From: Lachnospiraceae bacterium UBA1712
Lineage (GTDB): Bacteria > Bacillota > Clostridia > Lachnospirales > Lachnospiraceae
Length of the DNA: 38,091 nt
NCBI GenBank assembly: GCA_002317175.1
Contig: DCJA01000020.1
Span: 1 to 38,091 of the forward strand
Direction: 5' to 3'
Under the pieces are notes generated by a model that saw only the letters and a program-made list of their open reading frames with translations, was not told the DNA's origin and did not search any database. The translations under genes were made by a program, and so were the position numbers. The first letter of the stretch is position 1; each line of letters opens with the position of its first letter. This document shows, piece by piece, positions 7,241 through 15,789 of this stretch.

Positions 7241-8518
7241 ATGAGTAATCAGAATAACAATCACAATGATATAGGAAACAGAATACAGCAGTCAGTTGCA
7301 GATGCTCTGATGACGGGCGACTTTAGTAAGCTCAATGTAGAGATTACTTCTTCTGTCAGAGAAGTTCTTAATGAAGTAGGGGATCAGATTAACAGTGCAG
7401 TTAATGAGGCAAAGTATGTGAATGGAAGCAGGGGCAACCAGTCAGTAGATGATTCCAGAAGCAGAGGCTTTACCAATGGAACACCTGCCAAATCCTATTA
7501 TGATACAGCTGATGCAGATATTCTCAGACATCAGCAGAGAAGGGAACAGCTTAGAAAGAAGCAGCTTCCGAGAGTGAAATTTGAGGAAGTAGGTGGCATT
7601 ACCGGACCACTTAATATTGCTGGTGGTATATGCTTGTTTGGTATAGGTCTTTCGCTTGTTGCAGTTGTAGGACCCTGGCTTATCCCAGTTGCACTGTTAG
7701 GTGTTGCGGCAGGCGCTAAGGGAGCTAACAAGATAAAATGGCTCAATATAGCGAAACAGTACAAGAAGCTTGCCAGTGAGAAGATGTATGTAACTGTAGA
7801 TACTATCTCAGAAGCGACAGGCATGAGCCAGAAAAAGGTTGTAAGAAATCTTAAAAAGGTACTCAGCAAGGGATTTTTCCCTGAGGGTTATCTGGACGAA
7901 AATAATACAACATTTATGGTTAGCAAGGATATGTACAATCAGTACCTTGAGACAAAGCAGAATCAGATTATCATAGAACAGCAGCAGGAGCAGGCTGCAG
8001 AGTCTGCTGCTAATGCAGAACTTAATGCCATGATTAGTGAGGGTATGAGGAGTATTGACAGACTGCGTGAACTCAATGACAGAATTCCTGGCGTTGCTAT
8101 TACTGAGAAATTGAACAAGCTTGAAAAGTTGCTTAATGAGATCTTCAATGGCTTGAGAGAACATCCTGACCAGATGGGAAGCTGCAGAAAACTCATGGAC
8201 TATTATCTGCCTACCATGATTAAGCTGGTTGAAGCGTATGCAGAATATGATAAGGTAAGCCAGCCAGGACCTGATATTCTGGAAGCCAAGAAGGAAATCG
8301 AGAATACACTTGATACCATTAATCTTGCGTTTGTTGAATTACTCAATAAGATTTATCAGAGCAGCGTATGGGACGTAACTGCAGAGGCAAAGGTACTTAA
8401 GACTATGCTTCATCAGGCGGGACTTACTGAAGGCAATGCAGCAAATGAGATTGAAGATGCTGATTTCTATGAAGTTGAAGAACCTGTACTTGAAGAACAA
8501 GTACAGAATAATGTATAA
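7241..8518 (+). CDS. XpaC-like membrane protein (5-bromo-4-chloroindolyl phosphate hydrolysis family)
   Basis: A 425-residue protein that I assign to the XpaC-like family mainly from its architecture and its TelA partner next door. A polar N-terminus (about 1-120) is followed by one hydrophobic hairpin (about 126-165, rich in Gly/Ala/Val). Then comes a small helix-turn-helix-like segment (VTVDTISEATGMSQKKVVRN) and a long helical, probably coiled-coil C-terminus with a Gln/Glu-rich stretch (QQQEQAAES). It ends in an acidic tail. The molecular function of XpaC proteins is poorly known despite the family name. The ATG has only a weak purine-rich AGAAAG upstream. It probably forms an operon with telA, 69 bases downstream. 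Confidence 0.7.
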   Translation: MSNQNNNHNDIGNRIQQSVADALMTGDFSKLNVEITSSVREVLNEVGDQINSAVNEAKYVNGSRGNQSVDDSRSRGFTNGTPAKSYYDTADADILRHQQRREQLRKKQLPRVKFEEVGGITGPLNIAGGICLFGIGLSLVAVVGPWLIPVALLGVAAGAKGANKIKWLNIAKQYKKLASEKMYVTVDTISEATGMSQKKVVRNLKKVLSKGFFPEGYLDENNTTFMVSKDMYNQYLETKQNQIIIEQQQEQAAESAANAELNAMISEGMRSIDRLRELNDRIPGVAITEKLNKLEKLLNEIFNGLREHPDQMGSCRKLMDYYLPTMIKLVEAYAEYDKVSQPGPDILEAKKEIENTLDTINLAFVELLNKIYQSSVWDVTAEAKVLKTMLHQAGLTEGNAANEIEDADFYEVEEPVLEEQVQNNV

Positions 8519-8542
8519 TTTATAGGTGTGTTTGAACGTTAT

Positions 8543-8560
8543 CATTTCCATGGGGAAATG
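8543..8560 (+). repeat. Hairpin between xpaC-like gene and telA
   Basis: A perfect seven-base stem CATTTCC / GGAAATG with a four-base loop, lying between the two genes with no T tract after it. It may stabilise or help process the joint mRNA rather than terminate it. Confidence 0.45.
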
Positions 8561-8587
8561 AGTAAATAGGTGATAAGGAGTATAGAG

Positions 8588-9655
8588 ATGACAGATAATA
8601 TGGAATTTATTGCTCAGAATGACACTCTTGAGTTATCTGAGGAAGAAAAAACTGCTGTAGCAGAGTATGCTGAGTCGATTGATATCACAGACTCTCAGAT
8701 GGTTCTTCAGTATGGAGCAGGAGCTCAGAAGAAAATCGCTGATTTTTCAGAAAATGCTCTTCAGTCAGTAAAGACTAAAGATCTTGGTGAAATTGGTAAT
8801 CTTCTTTCAGGAGTAGTTACAGAGTTAAAGAGCTTTGATGTTGAAGAAGAAAAGGGACTTTTCGGATTCTTTAAGAAGGGTGCAAACAAGGTTACTTCAA
8901 TCAAGGCTAAATATGACAAGGCTGAGACTAATGTTAATAACATTGTTAAGGTAATGGAAAATCATCAGGTTACATTGCTTAAGGATGTAGCAATGCTTGA
9001 TCAGATGTATGAATCAAACTTAAAGTATTTTAAAGAGCTTACTCTTTATATCATAGCTGGTAAGGAAAAGGTTAAGCAGGCTAGAGAGGTTGAACTTCCT
9101 AAGCTTCTTGCCAAGGCAGAACAGTCACAGCTTCCAGAGGATTCACAGGCAGCTAAGGATTATTCGGATCTTATCGACAGATTTGAGAAGAAGATATATG
9201 ATCTTGAACTTACAAGAAACATCTCTCTTCAGATGGCTCCACAGATCAGACTTATTCAGAACAATGACACAATTATGTCAGAGAAGATTCAGTCTACTAT
9301 TGTAAACACGATTCCTCTTTGGAAGAGCCAGATGGTTATTGCAATTGGACTTGATCATTCACAGGATGCTGCAAGAGCACAGCGTGAAGTTACTGATGCA
9401 ACTAACGAACTTCTTCGTAAGAATGCAGAAGCTCTTAAGATGGCTTCAATTGAGACAGCTAAGGAAAGTGAGAGAGGTATCGTGGATATCGAAACTCTTA
9501 AGCATACAAATCAGACACTTATCGATACTCTTGATGAGGTTATGAAGATTCAGTCTGAAGGACGTGTTAAGAGAGCAGAAGCTGAGAAGGAACTTGCACT
9601 TATTGAGGAATCAATGAAGAATAAGATTCTTGAGGTTTCAAAGGTAAGACAGTAA
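8588..9655 (+). CDS. telA: TelA/KlaA family protein (toxic anion resistance)
   Basis: A 355-residue soluble, almost entirely helical protein of the TelA (toxic anion resistance) family. Visible family features are the GLFGFFKKG segment near residue 100, followed by long charged coiled-coil helices and the conserved block ending QTLIDTLDEVMKIQSEGR near the C-terminus. TelA was named for plasmid tellurite resistance, but chromosomal copies accompany XpaC and envelope-stress genes and their biochemical role is not settled. The start at 8588 is preferred over ATG 8570 because AAGGAG (8575-8580) lies seven bases before it. A terminator follows. No tellurite (ter) cluster is nearby. Confidence 0.88.
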   Translation: MTDNMEFIAQNDTLELSEEEKTAVAEYAESIDITDSQMVLQYGAGAQKKIADFSENALQSVKTKDLGEIGNLLSGVVTELKSFDVEEEKGLFGFFKKGANKVTSIKAKYDKAETNVNNIVKVMENHQVTLLKDVAMLDQMYESNLKYFKELTLYIIAGKEKVKQAREVELPKLLAKAEQSQLPEDSQAAKDYSDLIDRFEKKIYDLELTRNISLQMAPQIRLIQNNDTIMSEKIQSTIVNTIPLWKSQMVIAIGLDHSQDAARAQREVTDATNELLRKNAEALKMASIETAKESERGIVDIETLKHTNQTLIDTLDEVMKIQSEGRVKRAEAEKELALIEESMKNKILEVSKVRQ

Positions 9656-9670
9656 TAAGGTTATTTGATT

Positions 9671-9694
9671 CAGAGGCAGGCAAAACTGCCTCTG
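9671..9694 (+). terminator. Hairpin after telA
   Basis: Perfect nine-base arms CAGAGGCAG / CTGCCTCTG with loop GCAAAA, followed by ATTTATT, so the U tract is weak. It probably ends the xpaC-telA transcript. Confidence 0.7.
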
Positions 9695-9755
9695 ATTTAT
9701 TAAGTGTATCATATAGAGAGTGTTTCTATTGTTATATAAAATGTGCTGATTAATT

Positions 9756-10367
9756 ATGATGAGCGCATTTGAACTGGTGTATTATATGTATTTGATTTTG
9801 ATTTTAAACAGTGTCCTGCTTGGCGTTGGTCTGGCCATGGATGCTTTTTCAGTGTCTTTGGCAAATGGACTCAATGAGCCAGATATGAAGGCAGGACGAA
9901 TGAGTTATATCGCTGGTGTATATGGCGCCTTTCAGGCAGCAATGCCATTAATTGGCTGGTTCTGTGTTACTACAATCGCAGGATTGTTTATGAGCTTTCA
10001 GAAATTTATTCCATGGATAGCACTTGTTCTTCTGTTATACATAGGTGGAAAGATGCTGATAGAAGGAATAAAGGGCGGTGAGGAAGAAGATGATGTATCC
10101 AAACTTACCTTTGGAACTCTGATGATTCAGGGACTTGCAACATCGATTGATGCTCTTTCTGTAGGCTTTACAATCGCTGATTATAAGCTTGTTGAAGCAG
10201 CATTATCAGCTTTAATTATTGCAGCTGTTACATTTATAATATGTATGGTTGGTTTACGACTGGGTAAAAAGTTTGGAACCAAACTGGCAGGCAAAGCAAC
10301 AATCTTTGGTGGAGTTATATTAATACTTATTGGTATAGAGATATTTATCAAAGGTGTGTTCTTTTAG
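9756..10367 (+). CDS. mntP: Manganese efflux pump MntP
   Basis: A 203-residue six-helix membrane protein that exports Mn2+. The two internal half-repeats each carry the family's acidic metal site: GLAMDAFSVSLANG near the N-terminus and ATSIDALSVGFT in the second half, with an acidic cytoplasmic loop (GGEEEDD) between. It is slightly longer than usual (about 185-190) because of about ten extra N-terminal residues. No Shine-Dalgarno precedes the ATG at 9756, so the start could be the internal ATG at 9786. I looked for a yybP-ykoY manganese riboswitch upstream and there is no room for one: only 61 bases separate the telA hairpin from the gene. Confidence 0.92.
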   Translation: MMSAFELVYYMYLILILNSVLLGVGLAMDAFSVSLANGLNEPDMKAGRMSYIAGVYGAFQAAMPLIGWFCVTTIAGLFMSFQKFIPWIALVLLLYIGGKMLIEGIKGGEEEDDVSKLTFGTLMIQGLATSIDALSVGFTIADYKLVEAALSALIIAAVTFIICMVGLRLGKKFGTKLAGKATIFGGVILILIGIEIFIKGVFF

Positions 10368-10425
10368 TCATAAGATACTGGATTATTAAAGACTGTGAAA
10401 AATGGCTTATTACGTCTGTAAATAA

Positions 10426-10447
10426 AATGGCAAAAATGCTTGCCATT
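10426..10447 (+). repeat. Hairpin after mntP
   Basis: AATGGCA / TGCCATT stem followed by AGTGCTTTTT. It could be a weak first terminator for mntP, ahead of the strong one at 10496. Confidence 0.4.
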
Positions 10448-10495
10448 AGTGCTTTTTGGTGTTACTATTACATAGAAATAAATAATGTAGGCTAT

Positions 10496-10525
10496 AAAGA
10501 GTGGACTTGCGGTCCACTCTTTTTT
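10496..10525 (+). terminator. Intrinsic terminator between mntP and the rimP operon
   Basis: Eleven-base stem AAAGAGTGGAC / GTCCACTCTTT with loop TTGCG and a run of T. A strong boundary before the rimP-nusA operon. Confidence 0.92.
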
Positions 10526-10552
10526 GCTGAATCACAACTAAATATCTACAAC
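10524..10552 (+). promoter_or_regulatory. Possible promoter of the rimP operon
   Basis: TTGCTG (10524-10529), a 17-base spacer and TACAAC (10547-10552). The -35 overlaps the terminator's T tract, and the leader would be only a few bases before the ribosome site. Both boxes are imperfect. Confidence 0.3.
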
Positions 10553-10575
10553 TTAATATGGAAAGGAAGTGTGAT

Positions 10576-11037
10576 ATGTCGAAGAGAGATTACGAGACAC
10601 GCACAGAAGAACTTCTGATTCCGATAGTAGAAAAGTTCGGAGTAACAATCTACGATGTGGAATTTGTGAAGGAAGGCAGTGATTACTATCTTCGAGCCTT
10701 TATTGATAAGGACGGGGGAGTGACAATTGAGGATTGTGAGAACGTAAGCAGAGCATTGTCGGATGAGATGGACAGGGATGATTTTATATCAGAAGCTTAT
10801 ATTCTTGAGGTTAGCAGTCCTGGATTAGGAAGAACGCTGAAAAAGGAAAGACATTATCAAAACAGCTTGGGTGAAGAGGTTGAAATCAAGACCTATAAGC
10901 CTATTGGTAAGGATAAGGAATTTGTGGGAATACTTAAGTCCTACGAAGAAGGAACGGTAACAATTGAAACAGAGTCAGGGGATATGTCATTTACAAAGGA
11001 TATGATAGCCAATGCCAGACTCACAATAGATTTTTAA
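10576..11037 (+). CDS. rimP: Ribosome maturation factor RimP
   Basis: A 153-residue cytoplasmic factor for 30S subunit maturation. The N-terminal alpha/beta domain carries the family features YDVEFVKEGSDYYLRAFIDK and TIEDCENVSRALSDEMD, then ILEVSSPGLGRTL, the most conserved RimP motif; the C-terminal SH3-like domain begins about residue 85. The ATG at 10576 is chosen over an in-frame ATG at 10558 because GGAAAGGAAG lies just upstream of it. It is the first gene of the rimP-nusA-ylxQ-infB-rbfA operon, as in most bacteria. Confidence 0.95.
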   Translation: MSKRDYETRTEELLIPIVEKFGVTIYDVEFVKEGSDYYLRAFIDKDGGVTIEDCENVSRALSDEMDRDDFISEAYILEVSSPGLGRTLKKERHYQNSLGEEVEIKTYKPIGKDKEFVGILKSYEEGTVTIETESGDMSFTKDMIANARLTIDF

Positions 11038-11074
11038 ATTGTAATAACAGGAAAGCGAGGATAATAGAAAAACA

Positions 11075-12214
11075 ATGAATAAGGAACTTATTGAAGCATT
11101 AGACGCACTTGAGAAGGAAAAAGAAATTAGCAAGGAAACTCTGTTTGAGGCAATTGAGAACTCTCTTTTGACTGCCTGCAAGAACCATTTTGGAAAGGCT
11201 GATAATGTTAAGGTAGAGATTAACCGTGAAACAGGTGACTTCTTATGCTATGCAGAGAAGGAAGTTGTTGAGACAAAGGAAGAAGTTGAAGATGATATGC
11301 TCCAGATTGCACTTGAGGATGCAAAGGCTGTAGCCAAGAAGGCAAAGGTTGGCGATGTTCTCAATGTTGAGATTAAGTCTAAGGAGTTTGGTCGTATTGC
11401 AACTCAGAATGCAAAGAACGTAATCTTACAGAAGATTCGTGAGGAAGAAAGAGATGTAATTTATAATCAGTACTATGACAAGGAAAAGGATATAGCTACT
11501 GGTATTGTACAGAGATATGTTGGAAAGAACATTTCTATCAATCTTGGTAAGGCAGATGCTCTTCTTAATGAAGCTGAACAGGTTAAGACAGAGAACTTCA
11601 AGCCAACAGAAAGAATCAAAGTTTATATTGTGGAAGTAAAGAAGACAAACAAGGGACCACGCATCCTTGTTAGCCGTACACATCCAGAACTTGTTAAGAA
11701 GTTATTTGAATCAGAAGTTACAGAAATTAAGGATGGAACAGTAGAAATCAAGTCTATCGCTCGTGAGGCCGGAAGCAGGTCAAAGATTGCTGTATGGAGC
11801 AACAATCCTAATGTTGATCCAGTAGGAGCATGTGTTGGTATGAACGGTGCAAGAGTTAACAGTATCGTAGATGAACTTAAGGGCGAGAAGATTGATATTG
11901 TATGTTGGGATGACAACCCAGGTATTCTTATTCAGAATGCTTTATCACCAGCAAAGATCGTTGCAGTATTCGCTGATCCAGATGAGAAGACAGCTAAGGT
12001 TGTAGTTCCAGATTATCAGTTATCACTTGCAATCGGTAAGGAAGGTCAGAATGCAAGACTTGCAGCAAGACTTACAGGATACAAGATTGATATCAAGTCT
12101 GAAACTCAGGCTAAGGATGCTCCAGGCTTCCGTTATGAAGACTATATGGAAGATGAGTATGACGAAGAATACGAAGAGTATGATGAGGCTGAGGAGATCG
12201 TAGAGGGTGAATAA
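11075..12214 (+). CDS. nusA: Transcription termination/antitermination protein NusA
   Basis: A 379-residue RNA polymerase-binding protein that modulates pausing, termination and antitermination. The N-terminal polymerase-binding domain (MNKELIEALDALEKEK) is followed by an S1 domain (about 130-200; GIVQRYVGKNISINLG) and two KH domains, with VGMNGARVNSIVDEL in KH1 and AIGKEGQNARLAARLTG in KH2. The C-terminus ends in a very acidic Asp/Glu/Tyr tail, as in many Lachnospiraceae, rather than the acidic repeats of Proteobacteria. The nearest Shine-Dalgarno (GAGG, 11057-11060) is rather far, 14 bases from the ATG. Its stop overlaps the next start by eight bases. Confidence 0.97.
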   Translation: MNKELIEALDALEKEKEISKETLFEAIENSLLTACKNHFGKADNVKVEINRETGDFLCYAEKEVVETKEEVEDDMLQIALEDAKAVAKKAKVGDVLNVEIKSKEFGRIATQNAKNVILQKIREEERDVIYNQYYDKEKDIATGIVQRYVGKNISINLGKADALLNEAEQVKTENFKPTERIKVYIVEVKKTNKGPRILVSRTHPELVKKLFESEVTEIKDGTVEIKSIAREAGSRSKIAVWSNNPNVDPVGACVGMNGARVNSIVDELKGEKIDIVCWDDNPGILIQNALSPAKIVAVFADPDEKTAKVVVPDYQLSLAIGKEGQNARLAARLTGYKIDIKSETQAKDAPGFRYEDYMEDEYDEEYEEYDEAEEIVEGE

Positions 12215-12512
12215 TAAGAAAATCCTTTCACTTCTTGGATTGGCAACAAGATCACGCAATGTAGTAAGCGGTGAATTTATGACAGAGAAGTCTGTCAAAG
12301 AAGGAAGCGCCAAGCTGGTAATTGTTGCAGAGGATGCTTCCAATAACACAAAGAAGGAATTCGGTGATATGTGTGCTTATTACAAGGTTCCATGCTACAC
12401 ATTTTCCAGCAAGGAAGAGTTGGGCAGAAGCATGGGCAAAGAGATGCGCGCTTCACTTAGCGTTACGGATTCTGGATTTGCCAATTCTATTGAGAAGCTT
12501 TTAAAGAATTAA
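12207..12512 (+). CDS. ylxQ: YlxQ-type L7Ae/L30e ribosomal-like protein
   Basis: A 101-residue member of the L7Ae/L30e/S12e/Gadd45 RNA-binding family, the YlxQ protein found between nusA and infB in Firmicutes. The N-terminus NNKKILSLLGLATRSRNVVSGE and the central KLVIVAEDASNNTKKEF match the K-turn-binding fold. It starts at GTG 12207 inside nusA, with GAGGAG (12191-12196) as ribosome site, so translation is probably coupled. The partner gene ylxR (rnpM), usually between nusA and ylxQ, is absent here. Confidence 0.9.
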   Translation: MNNKKILSLLGLATRSRNVVSGEFMTEKSVKEGSAKLVIVAEDASNNTKKEFGDMCAYYKVPCYTFSSKEELGRSMGKEMRASLSVTDSGFANSIEKLLKN

Positions 12513-12543
12513 GATGGAAAGTCATCGGAGGTAGTTGAGATAC

Positions 12544-15390
12544 ATGGCTAAAATGAAAATATCAGAATTAGCAACAGAAATAAATGTTGATAAGAACGAA
12601 GTAGTATCCTTCCTTCAGAGCACAGGCTTTGACTGTAAGAGTGCTACAAAGACAATAGAAGATGAGCAGATTAATGCAATCAGAGCAAAGTTTGCTCCAA
12701 AGGCAGCAGCTCCAGAAAAGAAAGCTGCTCCAGAGAAGAAGGAGGCTGAAGCACCAGCAAAGGCTAGTGCGGCTGCAGCGCCAGCCAAGGCAGCACCAGC
12801 AGCTGAGCCCCCAAAGAAGAAGAAAAGCAGCGTGATTATTGTAGGCGCTGGAAATGGAAACAGAATGAATAGCAGACCAGGACAGGCTCAGAGCGCTCGT
12901 CCATCTGCTCCTTCAGCTCCAGCAAAGCAGGTAGTGCTTGGACCAAATCAGATGATTAACAAGGCTACTGGAAAGATTATGGAGAAGCTTCCACCAAAGA
13001 AGGCTGAAGAACCAGAAGAAGTTGTAGTTGAAACAGTTGAGGAAACAAAGCCAGAGACAAGAGTAGATAACAGAAACAAGAACTTCGAAAGAAGAGATAA
13101 TGGTTTCAATCGTAACTCGGACAACCGTGGCAATGCAGCAAATAACAATGGCGGCTTTAAGCGCGGCGGTACTTTCAACAATAACAACAATGGTGGAACT
13201 CGTCCAAATGGAAATGGTAATTTCCAGGGCAGAGGTAATGCTCCAAGAGGTGATCGCAATGAAGCGAGAGGACAGCAGACAGACAGCAGGAATTTTAGAA
13301 ACTCTGAAAATGGAAATAGAGCTCCTTTTGCGGGTAATAAAGACAGGAACTTTAATCAGGGTGCTGGTCAGTTTAATAACAGGAACAATGGCGGTGATTC
13401 ACGCGGTGGAAACAGAGATGGAAGACCGTCAGATAGATTCAAGGATAACAGACAGAGCTCATTCATGGATGCTCCAGTTGCGTCAGGTAAGCCATCAGAA
13501 AACAGAAGAGCTAACCAGTCTGGCAACAAAGATAAGAGATCAAAGAAGGATGCCATCTACGAAGAGGAAGAATTAAAGAACAAGAATAAAGCAGGCCGTT
13601 TTATTAAGCCTGAAAAGAAGGAAGAAGTAGTTGAGGAAATCAAGGTTATTACTCTTCCAGAAGTTCTTACTATTAAGGATCTTGCTGATAAGATGAGAAT
13701 GCAACCTTCTGTAATTGTTAAGAAGCTCTTCTTACAGGGACAGATGGTTACTGTAAACCAGGAAATTACATATGAAGAAGCTGAAAATATCGCTATTGAA
13801 TACGATATTATGTGCGAGCAGGAAGTTAAGGTAGATGTTATCGAAGAACTTCTTAAGGAAGAAGATGAGTCAGAGGATACACTTGTTGAACGTGCTCCAG
13901 TTATCTGTGTAATGGGTCACGTTGACCACGGTAAGACATCACTTCTTGATGCAATCAGAAAGACAAATGTAACAGACAGAGAAGCTGGTGGTATTACTCA
14001 GCATATTGGTGCTTATACAGTTGAGGCAGGCGGAAGAAAAATTACTTTCCTCGATACACCTGGACATGAAGCATTTACTGCTATGCGTATGCGTGGTGCT
14101 AATGCAACAGATATAGCTATCCTGGTAGTAGCTGCAGATGATGGTGTTATGCCACAGACAGTTGAAGCTATTAACCATGCCAAGGCAGCAGGTATCGAAA
14201 TTATCGTTGCTGTTAATAAGATTGATAAGCCAAATGCAAATATCGATAAGGTAAAGCAGGAACTTGCTGAATACGAACTCATTCCAGAAGAGTGGGGCGG
14301 TTCAACAGTATTTGCTCCTGTAAGTGCCAAGTCAGGAGAGGGTATCAAGGAAATGCTTGATATGGTTCTTCTTACAGCAGATATTCTCGAGCTTAAGGCT
14401 AATCCAAAGAGAAAAGCAAGAGGTCTTGTAATAGAGGCTGAGCTTGATAAGGGACGTGGTCCAGTAGCTACTATTCTTGTACAGAAGGGTACACTGAAGG
14501 TTGGAGATTTTGTTTCAGCAGGTGCAAGCTATGGTAAAGTAAGAGCCATGATTGACGATAAGGGAAGAAGAGTTAAGGAAGCTGGACCTTCTACTCCTGT
14601 AGAGATTCTTGGTCTTAATGATGTTCCTGCAGCAGGTGAAGTATTTATTGCTCATGACAGCGATAAGACTGCTAAGAGCTTTGCAGAGACATATATGGCC
14701 CAGAATAAGGCTAAGAAGCTTGAAGAGACCAAGTCTAAGATGAGTCTGGATGACGTATTCAGTCAGATTCAGGAAGGTAACCTTAAGGAACTCAATCTTA
14801 TTGTTAAGGCTGACGTTCAGGGTTCAGTTGAAGCTGTTAAACAGTCACTGGTTAAGCTTTCCAATGAAGAAGTTGTTGTTAAATGTATTCATGGCGGCGT
14901 AGGTGCTGTTAATGAGTCAGATGTAAGCCTTGCTGCTGCAAGTAATGCTATTATCATTGGTTTCAATATTCGTATTGATTCAAATGCAAAGGAAACAGCA
15001 GATCGTGAAGGCGTAGATGTAAGATTATATAAGGTTATTTATCAGGCTATAGATGATGTTGAAGCAGCCATGAAGGGTATGCTTGATCCTGTCTTTGAGG
15101 AGAAGGTTATCGGACATGCTGAAGTTCGTCAGATCTTCAAGGCATCGGCAGTTGGTAATATCGCAGGTTCATACGTCCTCGATGGTACATTCCAGAGAGG
15201 CTGTAAGGTTCGTATCACAAGAGAAGGTGAGCAGATCTTCGAAGGCGAGCTTGCTTCACTTAAGAGATTCAAGGATGATGTTAAGGAAGTTAAGGCTGGA
15301 TTCGAATGTGGTCTTGTATTCGATGGATATGACCAGATGCAGGAACTTGATATCGTAGAAGCTTATATCATGGTTGAGGTACCAAGATAA
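12544..15390 (+). CDS. infB: Translation initiation factor IF-2
   Basis: A 948-residue GTPase that brings initiator tRNA to the 30S subunit. An N-terminal helical IF2-N module (MAKMKISELATEINVD) is followed by an Ala/Lys/Pro-rich linker. Next comes a striking Asn/Gly/Arg-rich low-complexity stretch (about 173-330), then a second IF2-N module, the G domain with GHVDHGKT (458-465), DTPGHE and NKID, and the C-terminal beta-barrel domains. The ATG at 12544 is favoured (GGAGG at 12527-12531, spacing 12); TTG 12535 and ATG 12553 are alternatives. infB ends exactly where rbfA begins. Confidence 0.97.
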   Translation: MAKMKISELATEINVDKNEVVSFLQSTGFDCKSATKTIEDEQINAIRAKFAPKAAAPEKKAAPEKKEAEAPAKASAAAAPAKAAPAAEPPKKKKSSVIIVGAGNGNRMNSRPGQAQSARPSAPSAPAKQVVLGPNQMINKATGKIMEKLPPKKAEEPEEVVVETVEETKPETRVDNRNKNFERRDNGFNRNSDNRGNAANNNGGFKRGGTFNNNNNGGTRPNGNGNFQGRGNAPRGDRNEARGQQTDSRNFRNSENGNRAPFAGNKDRNFNQGAGQFNNRNNGGDSRGGNRDGRPSDRFKDNRQSSFMDAPVASGKPSENRRANQSGNKDKRSKKDAIYEEEELKNKNKAGRFIKPEKKEEVVEEIKVITLPEVLTIKDLADKMRMQPSVIVKKLFLQGQMVTVNQEITYEEAENIAIEYDIMCEQEVKVDVIEELLKEEDESEDTLVERAPVICVMGHVDHGKTSLLDAIRKTNVTDREAGGITQHIGAYTVEAGGRKITFLDTPGHEAFTAMRMRGANATDIAILVVAADDGVMPQTVEAINHAKAAGIEIIVAVNKIDKPNANIDKVKQELAEYELIPEEWGGSTVFAPVSAKSGEGIKEMLDMVLLTADILELKANPKRKARGLVIEAELDKGRGPVATILVQKGTLKVGDFVSAGASYGKVRAMIDDKGRRVKEAGPSTPVEILGLNDVPAAGEVFIAHDSDKTAKSFAETYMAQNKAKKLEETKSKMSLDDVFSQIQEGNLKELNLIVKADVQGSVEAVKQSLVKLSNEEVVVKCIHGGVGAVNESDVSLAAASNAIIIGFNIRIDSNAKETADREGVDVRLYKVIYQAIDDVEAAMKGMLDPVFEEKVIGHAEVRQIFKASAVGNIAGSYVLDGTFQRGCKVRITREGEQIFEGELASLKRFKDDVKEVKAGFECGLVFDGYDQMQELDIVEAYIMVEVPR

Positions 15391-15765
15391 ATGAGAAAGA
15401 ATAGTATTAAAAACACCAGGATCAATGGTGAAGTACAAAAAATACTGGCTGAGGTAATACGCGGTGAGATTAAGGATCCGCGTATTCCTGAGTTTACTTC
15501 TGTAGTAAGTGTTGAAGTGGCTCCGGATTTGAAGAATTGTAAAGCCTTTATATCTGTATTTGGTGATGACGAGGTAGCTGCAAAGGCTATTGAAGGACTT
15601 AACAGTGCATCAGGATTCATTAAGAACAGACTGGCAAGAGAACTCAATCTGAGAAATACTCCTGATTTACATTTCTTTATTGACCAGTCTATTGCTTATG
15701 GTGTAGATATGTCCCGTAAGATTGACGAAGTAATCGCTGCAGACGAGGCCAAGGCACATAACTAA
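15391..15765 (+). CDS. rbfA: Ribosome-binding factor A
   Basis: A 124-residue KH-like factor needed for 16S rRNA 5' end maturation and cold growth. Typical features are RINGEVQKILAEVIRGEIKD at the N-terminus, TSVVSVEVAPDLKNCKAFISV in the middle and LRNTPDLHFFIDQSIAYG at the C-terminus. Its ATG abuts the infB stop codon, so the two are probably translationally coupled, as in many bacteria. It has no strong Shine-Dalgarno of its own. Confidence 0.95.
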   Translation: MRKNSIKNTRINGEVQKILAEVIRGEIKDPRIPEFTSVVSVEVAPDLKNCKAFISVFGDDEVAAKAIEGLNSASGFIKNRLARELNLRNTPDLHFFIDQSIAYGVDMSRKIDEVIAADEAKAHN

Positions 15766-15789
15766 TGATTTTGTGAAGGTTTATTGAAG

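Noticed and set aside
9695..9755. yybP-ykoY manganese riboswitch upstream of mntP
   Set aside because: Only 61 AT-rich bases lie between the telA hairpin and mntP, with none of the conserved riboswitch core.
13100..13576. 158-codon + frame inside infB
   Set aside because: A frame shadow of the repetitive Arg/Gly/Asn-coding stretch of infB; it lacks a ribosome site and resembles no protein family.
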